DNA of 64,000 nt from Notolepis coatsorum (GCA_963971535.1 OZ020589.1:85537258-85601257); one strand, 5' to 3'. Counted from the stretch's first letter, positions 1 to 10,950 are shown. Program-made: numbers and translations. Notes: generated by a model not told the origin, from the letters alone.

Positions 1-360
1 AAGGAGGGGTGATGAGAGGAGAGGAAGAGTGATGAGAGGAGAGGAAGAGTGATGAGAGGAGCAGTGATGAGGAGAGGAAGAGTGATGAGAGGAGAGGAAG
101 AGTGATGAGAGGAGAGGAAGAGTGATGAGAGGAGAGGAAGAGTGATGAGGAGATGAATAGTGATGAGAGGAGAGGGAGAGTGATGAGAGGAAGAGTGATG
201 AGAAGAGAGGAAGAGTGATGCGAGTAGAGGAAGAGTGATGCAAGGAGAGGAAGAGTGATGAGGAGAGGAATAGTGATGAGAATGGAGGAGTGATGAGATG
301 AGGAGTGATGATTGGAGAGGAAGAGTGATGAGAGGAGAGGAAGAGTGATGATAGGAGATG
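1..360. repeat. GA-rich minisatellite
   Basis: Imperfect tandem copies of a unit close to GAGAGGAAGAGTGATGA fill this stretch, with variants of 14 to 22 bp. The array runs directly into a gypsy integrase remnant, so the array truncates that element on its 5' side. No coding sequence is visible. Confidence 0.9.
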
Positions 361-363
361 AGG

Positions 364-1106
364 AGTGGTCATTCTACAACCCGGCTGCGAACAGGGGGGT
401 GGAACGGCTGAACCAATCCCTGAAGAATGGCATCAGGGCCCACCTGGCACAAGGGTGCACATTCATCAACGGTCTCCAACAGATGCTCCTGCACTACAGG
501 GCTACTCAACACGCCACCACAGGCGTCTCCCCAGCCTCCCTCATGCTAGGGCGCGAATTTCAGCTGCCCCTAGACAGGCTGCGCCCTACTCCGGCTCAGG
601 CTCCAGCCCACCCGCTTCAAGCCACAGTCAACACACGCCAGCGCCGGATGAAGGACCGTTTCGACAGGACCCGACATGCGAGACCACCTACCATCGCCGT
701 CTCAGACTGGGTCAGGATTCGGCGACCCCACTGGGACAACAAACTCTGGTCATTCTGGTCTGACCCGGTCCAGGTCAGACAGCAGCTTGGCCTGGCCTCA
801 TTCAGGCTGGCTGATGGTACGCGTTGGCATGCTGGCCGACTGCGCAGGGTGCAGGCTCCCGCTGCCCCGGGACAGGGTGTGCCCACGGCTATAGCTCTGC
901 AGGACAGACGATTCAATGATGTTGCAGCCCCAGCACCCGCGGCTATAGCTCTGCAGGACAGACAATTTGCAGCCCCAGCACCCGTGGCTCAGCCTGAGGC
1001 TGCGGGACCTCCGCCGTTGGCTGTTGCAGTGCCCGGGCCCCGCCCACTCCGAGCGCGCAACAGGCCTGCACACCTGAATAATTTTGAGACCGAGTATCAC
1101 TCCTAG
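364..1106 (+). pseudogene. Ty3/gypsy retrotransposon integrase, C-terminal remnant
   Basis: The open frame reads FYNPAANRGVERLNQSLKNG, then HYRATQHATTGVSPASLMLG, then a basic region with WVRIRRPHWDNK. This order matches the end of the integrase catalytic core and the C-terminal domain of fish Ty3/gypsy polyproteins, which joins element cDNA to host DNA. The frame closes with TAG just before a purine tract, as expected for the end of pol. The residues before FYNP are translated minisatellite, so any ATG further upstream is not a real start. Protease, reverse transcriptase, RNase H and most of integrase are absent. A proline- and alanine-rich tail with an imperfect internal repeat (ALQDRRF/ALQDRQF) ends the protein. 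It cannot be autonomous. Confidence 0.85.
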
Positions 1107-1113
1107 GTTGAGT

Positions 1114-1300
1114 GAAGGGGGGGGAAATGTTACGTCTGGTACTCTAGCGAGTGCCAGCACTTTAACTAGTATTCTAACTATTGCGACAGTGTCGTGTTAT
1201 TCTGTTGAGTTTCACGTTACGGCATATGGCCGAACGTGACGTTGATGTTCTGGTGTACGTAACACCGACATGCTGAAACGACGTGTTGTCTGATTCTTCC
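1114..1300 (+). mobile_element. Polypurine tract and putative start of gypsy 3' LTR
   Basis: Eight bases after the integrase stop lies a purine run ending GGGGAAA, immediately followed by TGTTACG. A polypurine tract followed by TG is the usual junction between a gypsy element's interior and its 3' LTR. The LTR end is not visible because LINE A coding sequence begins by about 1300. No second LTR is present for comparison, so the LTR call is an inference. Confidence 0.5.
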
Positions 1301-3150
1301 AACATAACACCAGGCAACGTGAAGGAGCTTTCATTCTGATCAGAGTGTATATTCCACCACACGCAAACACGGGTGAAGCGCTTTCCAAGCTTCACGACGA
1401 GGTAAACATACTCCAAACAGCTAATGTTGACGTTGCTATTGTGGTTGCGGGTGATTTCAACAGCACTAATCTTAAAAAAGTTTGCAGAATTTCTATCAGT
1501 ATGTGACTTGTCCCACCAGAGGCGAGAATATATTAGACCATTGCTACTCGCAATTTAAGAACGGGTACAAGTCTCAGGCTGTTAGCGCATTGGCAAATCA
1601 GATCATGACGCCATCTTTTTTTTGCCGGAGTATAAACAAAGTCTCAAACGCGTTCCTGTAGTAACGCGAGAGGTTAAGCGTTGGTCTGTGGAATCTGAGG
1701 ACACGCTCCAAGCTGCACTTGAATGCACAGACTGGGACATGTTCTGCGATAACACAGGCAATATTAATGACTACACTGAAACAGTGCTGGACTTTGTTTG
1801 TACTCTGGTAGAAGAAACAATCCCCTCTACCACAATCCCAAACCAAAAGCCCTGGGTAATCAAATCCGTCTGTGAGGCTCTGAAAGCGCGCACCTCAGCC
1901 TATGATGCCGGGCTTGTGACAGGCAACATGAATGAACACAAGGCGGTGAGATACAACGTAAGGAGGACAGTAATAGAGGCAAAATGGTGCTATAGGGATC
2001 AAGTCAAGTCAAGAGTTTTATTTGTCACGGCATACAAGTATGCAGTGAAATGCGGGGGGTCTTGCCCGCAACGATTGTGCATAATACAATAATAATAATA
2101 TAATAAGAATCCAATAGAACGACATTGTGCAATAATACAAGTAATCAAAGTACAAAGTACTGTGAAGGGCTACATCTGTTCCTCCCTCCCCATCAACCTG
2201 GACCCCCTGCAATTTGCATATCGCCCCAACAGGTCCACGGAGGACGCCATAGCCCATGTGCTGCACACAGCAGCATCACACCTGTACAAGAGGCAGGGGA
2301 ACTATGGGAGAATGCTGTTCATCGACTACAGCTCAGCATTCAATACCATAGTCCCCTCCAAACTCATAGACAAGCTCAGGGACCTGGGCTTGAACTATGA
2401 CCTCTGCCAGTGGGTCATGGACATCCTGACAGGTAGACCCCAGGTGGTGAGAGCAGGCAACTGCACCTCCTCATCCATCACCCTCAACATAGGGGCCCCC
2501 CAGGGCTGTGTTCTGAGCCCCCTCCTCTACTCTCTGTACACACACGACTGTGTGGCACAGCGGAACAACAACAGAATCATCAAATTGGCTGATGACACAG
2601 TAGTGGTGGACCTGATCTCTGCAAACGATGAGAGGGCCTACCTGGAAGAGGTAGAGCATCTGGTGCGGTGGTATCAGGAGAACTGCCTCTCCCTGAACGT
2701 CAGCAAAACAAAAGAGATGATTGTGGACTTTAGAAGGTCGGGGGTCAGGGACTACAGCCCCCTCAGCATCGACGGGGCACCGGTCGAGAGAGTGAACAGT
2801 TTTTTAAGTACCTCGGAGTCCACATAGATCCACATGGACAGAAGATCCTTAAGAACTTCTACTCATGCACAATAGAGAGCATCCTGACTGGCAATATCAC
2901 CTCCTGGTTTGGGAATTGCACCGCACAAGACTGTAGCAGACTTCAAAGTGTGGCCCGTTCAGCCGAACGCACAATTGGAGGTGGGCTTCCCACTCTCCAA
3001 GACATTTACAACAAGCGTTGCATGGGTAAGGCTAAGATAATAATCAAATGCTGCGGTCAGGCATGCGATACCGGAGTCTCATGGCAAGCGCAGAGAGACT
3101 CAGAAGGAGCTTCTATCCCCAGGCCATCAGGATGCTCAACAACAATAACA
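1300..3150 (+). pseudogene. LINE A endonuclease/reverse transcriptase pseudogene
   Basis: The endonuclease part shows VYIPPHANTGEALSKLHDEV and VVAGDFNSTNL, the conserved GDFN strand of APE-type LINE endonucleases. The linker up to about 1999 matches the linker of the 54-kb copy. After the LINE C insertion the reverse transcriptase resumes at about 2162 with [20 protein letters not shown], then [32 protein letters not shown] and LADDTVVVD. The catalytic box reads LADD, where the sister copy has FADD. A deletion and frame change near 2812 joins KYLGVHID to [13 protein letters not shown], removing about 35 residues. Frameshifts around 1475 and 1620 further break it. It is not functional. Confidence 0.85.
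1999..2160 (-). mobile_element. LINE C 3' end inserted in LINE A
   Basis: The sequence starts at repeated CAAGT units and reads, in antisense, the same 3' UTR seen at 26600-27134 and 21634-21860, including a conserved segment in all three copies about 20 bases inside the tail. It is a 5'-truncated retrotransposed end. A stretch of LINE A is deleted at the insertion. Confidence 0.8.
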
Positions 3151-3769
3151 CTATGTAACAAACCATCAAATACACTCACAGCACACACATCCACACGCAC
3201 ACACTTTAAATAGACAACTCACTGTAGCACCCACTTTAGACACTTTAACACACTTATATTTATTGGTAAAGAGATTTGCACTACAACTCATACCTCATTG
3301 CACCTTACCCTAAGTTGTACCTCATCCCATTTCTGCATTGTACTGTATATTGTATTGTAACTCAGTTACTCATTTTTGTCTACTCTGTATTGTATAGTAT
3401 ATACGTATATTGAACACTTTTGTTTTGAACACTTGTTTACACTTGTTATGTACTTTTGACTTCTATTTTATACTTATCTGTTTTATTTTTTATCTAGCAC
3501 ACTCTCAGGAGCAGAACAGAAAAAAGGATTTCATATTTCAAGATTGGCCAGGGCCCTGTTTCTTGTACCTGGTTCAACTAAGTCGATCAAGATGTCATTA
3601 TCCAGCTTCAGTTAACCCGATGTTCGAAGCCGGGATTTTCCTGTTCCTCGAAGGTGGATTCAGTCTCGTTAACTCAAGCCAGACTTGCGACTCAGGCTAA
3701 ATGCGCGCGGCCACTTCAGGCGAAAAGCCAGCACGTATCGATGGCAGAGATCCTGATTCTCTAACGGCA

Positions 3770-3830
3770 TTGATTGATTAATTGATTTAAAACTTTATTG
3801 ACAGATTGCAATACGGCTCAATCGCCTCGC
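3770..3830 (-). repeat. LINE B-like 3' tail inside the PIF-like element
   Basis: TTGATTGATTAATTGATT is followed by AAACTTTATTGACAGATTGC and CGGCTCAAT. These are the antisense landmarks of the LINE B 3' end, but about 18 bases are missing between the two blocks. The same deletion occurs at 8146-8200 in copy 2. Confidence 0.65.
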
Positions 3831-4027
3831 CGACAAGTTAAATGCGTTATCTATAGGCTAATTTTAAGTCCCTCATTACCTCAATCAATCAGATTATATT
3901 TCTTTAAACTTGCCTGCTGGATTGAATAATCAAATGAGATCTTGCTAGCGAAAATAATTAGTTAAACTTATACAGAATTACGATACGGCTCTCTTACCCA
4001 TTGATTGATGTATAGTCGATCTTTAAC

Positions 4028-4102
4028 TTATCTCCAATGTGGTCTAACGGGTTGTTGTTTTGACTATCACGCAGACGACCGGGGTTCGAGACCCTAGTCT
4101 TT
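4028..4102 (+). other. tRNA-Glu-like module (not a functional tRNA)
   Basis: TGGTCTAACGG resembles an A box and GGGGTTCGAGACC a B box, at tRNA spacing. The anticodon-loop position reads CTATCAC. The better kept copy at 8408-8484 reads CTTTCAC, the loop of tRNA-Glu(UUC). Acceptor ends do not pair, so this is a tRNA-derived relic. Confidence 0.6.
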
Positions 4103-4253
4103 TCCTTCTTTTTGCAATATAGGAATAATTCAATTTGGTGCACGTTGAGAGCTATATAAAGAATGACATCCTCAATGCATGTAGATTTATAATATTTTAA
4201 CTTAAAACCAGGCTACTTTGGCGTATAATCATTAATATTATATTCAAAAAAAT

Positions 4254-4335
4254 CATATTGGAAACACCGGGTTTTGAACCCCGGTCGATGGGTTGGCAGG
4301 CTTGAGCACTACTGCTGCACCACTGTGCCAGATGG
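4254..4335 (-). other. Second tRNA-like module, minus strand
   Basis: Read on the minus strand, TGGTGCAGCAGTAG fits an A box and GGGGTTCAAAACC a degenerate B box about 40 bases on. The counterpart at 8641-8721 is closer to canonical, with TGGCGCAGCGGTAG. On the minus strand this head lies upstream of the LINE B-like tail, an order seen in SINEs. Confidence 0.55.
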
Positions 4336-5002
4336 GATAAATTCATTGTTTATACATTAATGAACGAGAGACCCGTGTTTAGAATATCCTTTGTTTTGAA
4401 TGAAGTTTATCTCTTTATCCTCATTCATTAATGTGACGTCAACGGCTCATTCAATTTCTCAAATCCGTCAAACAGCGCATCTCATCAGACATCTTAATCC
4501 CAGTTACAATTAAAATAACCACATAATGTGTACATCGCACGAGCGAGCGCCACGGTATATATAACGTGCATTATTTAGGACAAAGTGAATTTAGTATCAG
4601 CATTTTGGGTCTATTTTACATTTCAAAAGCCCCCTCTGGAAGAATGGAGCACAAAAACGTAATTCAGAATGGTATAACGCAGATCCTAGGCTGTGGGAAT
4701 AATTTCAGGAAACGAGCTGTCACTTTCTTTGCGGGGGCGTGGCTCTGCGTGATCCGGCTAACTTGAACTTGAACTCTGCTTTCGACCAGGCTCAAACTTT
4801 TGGATCTGTTGTCATGGTGATTTGGAAAATCCACGTACATGGAACCGGAAAGTCCGGCTAACTCAGTTATCCAGTTAAAGTTATCCGGCTAACTCAGTTA
4901 TCCAGGTACAAGAAACAGGGCCCAGGTCTTGCTCGAAAAAGAGATCTTTGATCTCAAGTGACTACCTGGTAAAATAAAGGTATAATAATATAAAAGTATT
5001 CT

Positions 5003-5406
5003 TTTATTTATTTATATTTTTTTTCGTTTTTCTCCCCTCCCAATGTTAGTCGTTATGCCAATTCCCAATCCCCTTCCTGGTCGTTGCGCACTCTACCCCC
5101 TACCGTCGGTCCGGGAGGGCGGAGACACATGTGTACCCAGCCCACCGCTTCTTTTCACCTAGCAGCGCGGACTCTCACTGGGAGAGTGTAATGTGTGGAA
5201 GGTCACACTACCTCTCTCAGATCCTTCCCTTGTTGTGCAGGCGCCCCGACCGAACTGTAGGAGTCGCTGGGTTTCCCACCCGCTAACACTGCCAATTGTG
5301 TTAGTATGGATGTTCGGCCAACCCGGAAGCACCACAGCTGGATTCGATCCCACTGTCTCTGTGGTGGTAGACAGATGCTTAGTACGCTGTGCTACCCGGC
5401 CGCACC
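5003..5406 (-). mobile_element. tRNA-derived SINE, copy 1 (divergent)
   Basis: On the minus strand the head reads TAGCACAGCGTACTAAGC (A box) and GGATCGAATCC (B box), and the element ends in a poly(A) seen as T runs near 5020. The target duplication ATATAAAAGTATTCT is exact at 4988-5002 and 5407-5421. It interrupts the LINE A 3' UTR. Poly(A) and a 15-bp duplication suggest L1-type mobilisation. Confidence 0.85.
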
Positions 5407-5467
5407 ATATAAAAGTATTCTGTATTTTTGTATGACAACTAATAAAGAAACTTGAACTTGAACTTGG

Positions 5468-6160
5468 GTGATTATGCATATGGATTTTTGTCATTGTTAC
5501 AGTTGTTTTCGTTGTAACAACTATAACAATGACAATAAAGATCTATTCTATTATATTCTATTTGTGGCTGGCATGACTCTCAAGGTTATTATAGTTAACT
5601 AAAACAAAAAAAAACATTTGAGTTAACTTAAATACAAAAATGAAAGTAACGATATCGTATACTTATTAACTAAAATGAACTAAAATAAAATAAAAATGCA
5701 GATACATAAAATGTCTTTTGTTGTAGTCCTTTTAAATTTGGTCAAATTTGTCAACGCAGCATTGGTGCAACGTTAGCGGCAAAACACAATTGTGTACAGT
5801 AAGTACTTATAGCTTGGACTGAAGCGGCTTTTAGCGATGAATCACAATGGTGTACAGAAGTATTCCTAGCACCATTCTACCGGCAGTAATACAAGGGCAG
5901 GTAATTACACGCTGTGATCTTAATTGTGTTGTTCTGTTATCTGCCACCAGGAGGTACAAAGCCGTTCTGGTGTGTTGGCAGGCTGGGTATCTGTCAATCT
6001 CATTGTACTGTAAATATCTATCGATTCATAACTTTTATCCCAGTGAATCTCTTGGTTACATCATTATGGAGGTTAACTCTCATCTTGTTATCTGCCAGGA
6101 AATGCTTAGTTGTAAGTTGATCAATCTAGTGTGATCTATACATGAAAAATATTGCTTTTT
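5468..6160. other. AT-rich stretch without recognised gene
   Basis: A short LINE-like 3' tail (ACAATAAAGATCTATTCTAT) lies at about 5530-5560. The rest is AT-rich with no convincing coding frame, RNA gene or repeat. Confidence 0.5.
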
Positions 6161-6900
6161 TTAACCTCTTAAAACCTGCGCCCCCAAAAGTGGCCATTTT
6201 AGTTTTTGTTTTTGAGGACTGCATACTTTTTTTGAAAACCAAAATACTGTACTTATAGCACATGTATGAGCCTGGTCTCTTTTGAACGATGACATTCTGA
6301 AGTGTATGATACAATAAAGATAATTCACTTTTAGTGCTAATGAAATACAGTAACATAGGTCTGAACTTGAGTTGTAGAAAAACGTGTTACTCACGTGTGT
6401 ATGTAGTAGTTGCAATATCAGAAGTAGTATATCCCAAAAAAATTGGTATGGCTGAAAAAACACCCTGAGTCCATAGCCTTTTGTAGTACATGTCCAAATT
6501 TCATAAAAATCCGTTCAGAAATTAGCGATTAGAAGCAGTTTTGGTCAAAAGTGAGAGAGCTCAGAAAACGATTTTCTCATAGACTTCAATGCATTCAACG
6601 GAGAATTCTCTTCCGGGTGTGGCTCGTGACTTTTCACCTAGATCCCTGATTTGCTAATTTTTTTTTTTCAATCATTGTTTGATACAAAGCTTGAAATACT
6701 TGTTTTTCCATCATGGAGTAAAACAGGTTGTGTGGTGCAGTGGTTGGATGATGGAGACAGCCATGGTTCTGTAGCCTGGTGTCTGTCGGCTAAGTCGTAC
6801 TGCTGTTAGCGGAGAGAAGCGTTCTCTTCACACAGCCTGATATTTCATTGGCATTCACAGTCATCTCTGCTCTGTTCTCAGCAATGCCTTGAGAAGCCTC
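6161..6900 (+). mobile_element. Putative TTAA-type element, one end visible
   Basis: TTAACCTCTTAAAACCTGCG at 6161 resembles the piggyBac-like ends at 60145 and 58322. About 80 bases inside it shares landmarks such as CTTATAGCAC and TCTGGTCTCTT with the sequence after 31011. The right end was not found before the minisatellite, and no transposase is visible. Confidence 0.4.
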
Positions 6901-6914
6901 TCTGTTTTGTGTTC

Positions 6915-7905
6915 AACCGGAGTGTTCAGCGTAGACCAGGGTGTTCACCGTAGACCAGGGTGTTCTCCATATACCAGAGTGTTCACCGTAGACCAGAGTG
7001 TTCACCGTAGACCAGGGTGTTCTCCATAAACCAGAGTGTTCACCGTAGACCAGGGTGTTCAGCGTAGACCAGAGTGTTCTCCATATACCAGAGTGTTCAC
7101 CGTAGACCAGAGTGTTCACCGTAGACCAGTGTTCTCCATATACCAGAGTGTTCACCATAGACCAGAGTGTTCACCGTAGACCAGGGTGTGCACCGTAGAC
7201 CAGAGTGTTCACCATAGACCAGTGTTCACCGTAGACCAGGGTGTTCACCATATACCAGAGTGTTCACCATAGACCAGGGTGTTCACCATAGACCAGAGTG
7301 TTTACCATAGACCAGAGTGTTCACCATAGACCAGGGTGTTCACCGTAGACCAGGGTGTTCACCATAGACCAGAGTGTTCACCATAGACCAGAGTGTTTAC
7401 CGTAGACCAGAGTGTTCACCGTAGACCAGAGTGTTCACCGTAGACCAGAGTGTTCACCGTAGACCAGAGTGTTCACCGTAGACCAGAGTGTTCACTGTAG
7501 ACCAGAGTGTTCACCATAGACCAGAGTGTTTGTTCACCATAGACCAGAGTGTTCACCATAGGCCAGAGTGTTCACTAGAGACCAGAGTGTTCACCGTAGA
7601 CCTGAGTGTTCACTGTAGACCAGAGTGGTCACCATAGACCAGAGTGTTCACCCTAGACCAGAGTGTTCACTGTAGACCAGGGTGTTCACCATAGACCAGA
7701 GTGTTCACTGTAGACCAGAGTGTTCACCATAGACCAGAGTGTTCACCGTAGACCAGGGTGTTCACCATATACCAGAGTGTTCACTGTAGACCAGAGTGTT
7801 CACCATAGACAAGGGTGTTCACCGTAGACCAGAGTGTTCACCGTAGACCAGAGTGTTCACCATAGACCAGAGTGTTCACCATAGACCAGAGTGTTCACCG
7901 TAGAC
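6915..7905. repeat. 19-bp minisatellite
   Basis: About 50 tandem copies of AGTGTTCACCGTAGACCAG with G/A variation (CCGTAG or CCATAG) make up this kilobase. Because 19 is not a multiple of three, open frames here are accidental. Confidence 0.95.
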
Positions 7906-8407
7906 GCAACTGCTGAACCAGGGCCCTATTCCCCGTACCTGGTTCAACTAAGTCGATCAAGAGTCCCATTATCCAGATTCAATTAACCCGATGTTTGAAG
8001 CCGGGATTTTCCTGTTCCTCGAAGGTGGATTCAGTCTCGTTAACTCGAACCAGACTTGAGACCCAGGATAAGTGCGCGCGGCCGCTTCAGTTGAAAAGCC
8101 AGCACATATCGATAGCAGAGATCCTGATTTTCTAACGGCATTGATTGATTAATTGATTTAAAACTTTGTTAACAGATTGCAGTACGGCTCAATAGCCTCG
8201 CTGACAAGTTAAATGCATAATCTATAGGCTAATTTTAAGTCCCTCATTACCCCAATCAATCAGATTATATTTCTTTAAACTTGCCTGCTGGCAGTAGGTT
8301 TATGGATTGAATAATCAAATGAGATCTTGCTAGCGAAAATAATGTTATACAGAATAAGGATACGGCTCTCTTACCCATTGATTGATGTATGGTGGATCTT
8401 TTACTTA

Positions 8408-8484
8408 TCTGCACTATGGTGTGACGGTTTGTGGTTTTGACTTTCACGCAGACGGCCCGGGTTCGAATCCCACTTCTCCTAGTC
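8408..8484 (+). other. tRNA-Glu(UUC)-like module, better preserved
   Basis: TATGGTGTGACGG, CTTTCACGCAGACGG and CCCGGGTTCGAATCCC follow the order and spacing of the D arm, anticodon arm and T arm of vertebrate tRNA-Glu. The anticodon position reads TTC. The acceptor stem does not pair. It could still hold an active internal Pol III promoter. Confidence 0.65.
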
Positions 8485-8640
8485 TTTTCCTTCTTTTTGC
8501 AATGTAGGAATAATTCAATTTGGTGCACGTTGAGAGCTATATAAAGAATGACATCCTCAATGCATGTAGATTTATAATATTTTAACTTAAAACTAGGCTA
8601 CTTTTGCGTATAATCATTAATATTATATTCCAAAAAAATT

Positions 8641-8721
8641 ATATTGGAAACGCGGGGTTTCAAACTCCGGTCGCCCGGTTGCCAGGATTGAGCACTACCG
8701 CTGCGCCACTGTGCCAGACGG
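8641..8721 (-). other. tRNA-like module, minus strand, in PIF-like copy 2
   Basis: On the minus strand TGGCGCAGCGGTAGTGCTCA carries a near-perfect A box, and CCGGAGTTTGAAACCCCG a T-arm-like hairpin with a degenerate B box. Confidence 0.6.
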
Positions 8722-10076
8722 GTTATATTCATTGTTTATCCATTAATGGACGAGAGACCCGTGTTTAGAATATTATTTTCTTTTGAATGAAGTTTTATCT
8801 CTTTATTCTCAAATGCATTAATGTGACGTCAACGGCTCATTCAATTTCTCAAATCTGTCAAACAGCGCATCTCATCAGACATTTTAATCCCAGTTACAAT
8901 ATCACACAAAAACCACAATCCACGCATAGACACTTCAATTTTATGCTTGAATGAAACACAATCCGGGCGCTCCGTTAAGCAAATCTACAGCGGAGAATAT
9001 GAAACTAATCAGAGCCAAACGGCCGATAGGTTTCATTCATTAAAAATATCCCTGCGGGATTCACATTTGCAATGCGCCGTTATTAAAATAACCACATGCA
9101 GCGTGTATCGCGACTCCGAGCGCCGTATATGACGTGCATTATTTTATTTAGGACAAAGTAAATCTATAGGCTCAATAAGATTTATTATCAGCATTTAGTT
9201 CTATTATTATACATTTCAAAAGCCCCCTCTAGGAAAACGAAGCACAGAAACATAATTCAGAATGGTATAAATGGGATCTCTAGACTGTGAGAATCATTTC
9301 AGGAAGCGAGCTGTAATTTATTTGCGTGGGCGTGGCCATGGTTCATCCGGCTAACTGAAGTTAACCCTGCTCTCGACCAGGCTCAAACTTTTTGATCTGT
9401 TGTCATGGTGATTTGGACAATCGAGCGTCGGGGAATGGAAAGGTCCGGCTTAAGTCAGGCTAGACTGGAAATTATCCGGCTAACTCAGTTATCCAGGTAC
9501 GGGGAACGGGGCCCAGAGTTGCCAACGTTGCCGCTACAATATATTCAGCTATATTTATATTAATTCAAAAAAGAAACTAGCGATAATTCTAGTGACTTTT
9601 TCGGATGTTATTGGAGACTCTTCTCAACGAGCACCGGATGCTGCCGTGGGCCCCTCCCCTGTCCACAAAGCAGTCCCGCCCAGCTGCAGTCAAAGCAGGA
9701 GATGTTCACCCCTCCGCGTCCAGACTTGTGCATGCTCAAATCCGCCACTGGCTGATCTCACCCTGGCTTTTTAATTTTTTTTTGGGTGGGTCACTTTTGC
9801 TGGTCCCAAGCCCGGATACAAGAGGAGGGTTGGAATTGTGAGGGGAAAAAAACAAGAATTGACAGAAGAAAGTTAATTTGTAGTCCTAAACATATCTAGG
9901 GTGTTTTTTATTCACTTTTTGTCTCTCCCACGACATTATTCATCTATCCTACAACGTCCATTACAATTATATGCACATGGCACATTATGCAAATTAGGTG
10001 ATGATGTCATTTAGCGACTTCTAGGACAGCCAATAGCTACTTTCCTTACTGAGGAGTTGGCAACACTGTGCTGAAC

Positions 10077-10401
10077 TTCTGACATGCTCATCTAACAGAT
10101 GCATGTGTCCTCACACTGCCTACATAATTTGAAATACAGATACACCTACAGTACATTATGCTATTTATTGTAGAAGAAATAAACAGCATTTATGAAAGAG
10201 AGTACCTTCAATTGTCTATTGCTGTAAAATTGATCGGCCATCCTTTTTATCTCTCTTTCTCTGGGAATATCCTCGTTGTCATTGATAACATGACACAGGC
10301 CCGCGGTTGCATGGTTGCAAGAGAGGTACAGAAGCCATATTTTGGCTGGAAATATGGCCAGACTCGGCTCTTGTCCAATGATTTGGGGGGGAAATAAAGA
10401 G
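10077..10401. other. No gene recognised; flank of a Tc1-like pseudogene
   Basis: The stretch after the hAT duplication shows no RNA gene or repeat. Its right part may be the decayed N-terminal half of the Tc1-like transposase that follows, but I cannot show it. Confidence 0.4.
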
Positions 10402-10950
10402 GCTAGACTTGCACAAGCAAAGCCGTGGATCGATACACTGGAGCTCTGGCATGACATGCTGTTCACAGATTAAAGCACTGTGGCACTGGAACGCTTTGCA
10501 CAAATGGAGTTCCTCCAAAAAAGGCCACCATGTTGGTAAGAAAAGCAGCCTTTGAAACTTCCTGTGTGGGGAGCGATTTCCTCGAAGGGTGCAGGTACTG
10601 TACCCTCATCATCTTCGATGGGATAATGGACAGTTTTTTTTGAAGAGGAGATAATCAAGGCGGCTGTCGGCCCATACAGTACGAGCAAGATTCGGGAGAC
10701 ACCATCGATTTTTCCAAGACAATGACCCTGAACACAGCGCTGCAAGGGCATGCGTCGAGGCAGAGGGGATACATCAGGGCAGAACGCCCGCTGATCTCCA
10801 GGATCTGAACCCCATTGAGATAGTTTGGCACAAAGAGTGCATCCGCAGAGAAGCCAAAACACAGACAAAGGATGCGTTGGTAGCCGCCAAACAGCTTTTC
10901 TGGACAATAAATTGATCGCTGTAAAGGTGGTTAAGCAAAGGTTGTGAGGC
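10402..10950 (+). pseudogene. Tc1/mariner-like transposase remnant
   Basis: The frame starting at 10402 reads ARLAQAKPWIDTLELWHDML, FTD, a stop where the conserved glutamate codon is expected, then STVALERFAQMEFLQKR and LPVWGAISSKGAG. A shifted frame continues FQDNDPEHSA and DLNPIEIVWHKECIRREAK. These blocks are the DDE-domain landmarks of Tc1-like transposases: FTDES, VWGG, the D of DNDPKH, and DLNPIE. The DNDPEH aspartate is kept, but several stops and frameshifts destroy the protein. Terminal inverted repeats were not located. The long minus-strand frame over the same DNA is a shadow. Confidence 0.85.

Larger units (their letters stand above)
3552..4922. mobile_element. PIF/Harbinger-like non-autonomous DNA element, copy 1
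   Basis: The two ends are inverted copies starting GGCCCTGTTTCTTGTACC and match without mismatch over about 21 bp. CAG lies directly outside both ends. Removing the element restores a continuous LINE A 3' UTR, so the CAG looks like a true 3-bp target duplication. A 3-bp CWG or TWA duplication is the rule for PIF/Harbinger elements. No transposase is encoded. Inside are a LINE B-like tail (3770-3830), a plus-strand tRNA-Glu-like module and a minus-strand tRNA-like module, all shared with copy 2 at 7922-9513. Confidence 0.75.
1300..5467 (+). mobile_element. LINE A copy 1, truncated, with three nested elements
   Basis: This is a non-LTR retrotransposon related to the CR1/L2/Rex1 group. Protein similarity to the fuller copy at 51291-55226 covers the endonuclease and reverse transcriptase. 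The 3' UTR is interrupted by a PIF-like element (3552-4922) and a SINE (5003-5406). It resumes as GTATTCTGTATTTTTGTATG and ends in repeated CTTGAA units at about 5467. A LINE C fragment (1999-2160) replaces the stretch between endonuclease and reverse transcriptase. The 5' part is missing. Confidence 0.8.
7922..9513. mobile_element. PIF/Harbinger-like element, copy 2
   Basis: The ends read GGCCCTATTCCCCGTACC and, inverted, GGCCCCGTTCCCCGTACC. CAG lies outside both ends. It is longer than copy 1 mainly because of extra sequence at about 8880-9130. It landed exactly at the terminal CAG of a hAT element. It carries the same LINE B-like tail and both tRNA-like modules. Confidence 0.8.
7919..10068. 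mobile_element. hAT-type non-autonomous element split by PIF-like copy 2
   Basis: The right end reads GTTGGCAACACTG. The left end reads CAG at 7919-7921 and resumes AGAGTTGCCAAC after the nested element. The inverted ends therefore read CAGAGTTGCCAAC and CAGTGTTGCCAAC. TGCTGAAC is duplicated at 7911-7918 and 10069-10076, the 8 bp typical of hAT elements. No transposase is recognised. Confidence 0.8.

Noticed and set aside
312-365. ATG start of the gypsy frame
   Set aside because: It lies in the minisatellite; homology begins only after about position 364.
6915-7905. Regular short repeats that could suggest a CRISPR array
   Set aside because: The 19-bp units are contiguous without unique spacers and the genome is vertebrate; this is a minisatellite.
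4028-8721. Functional tRNA genes
   Set aside because: The tRNA-like modules lack pairing acceptor stems and lie in repeated DNA elements.
10161-10907. Minus-strand frames of 79-145 codons
   Set aside because: They lie opposite the Tc1-like transposase, whose conserved blocks are all on the plus strand.
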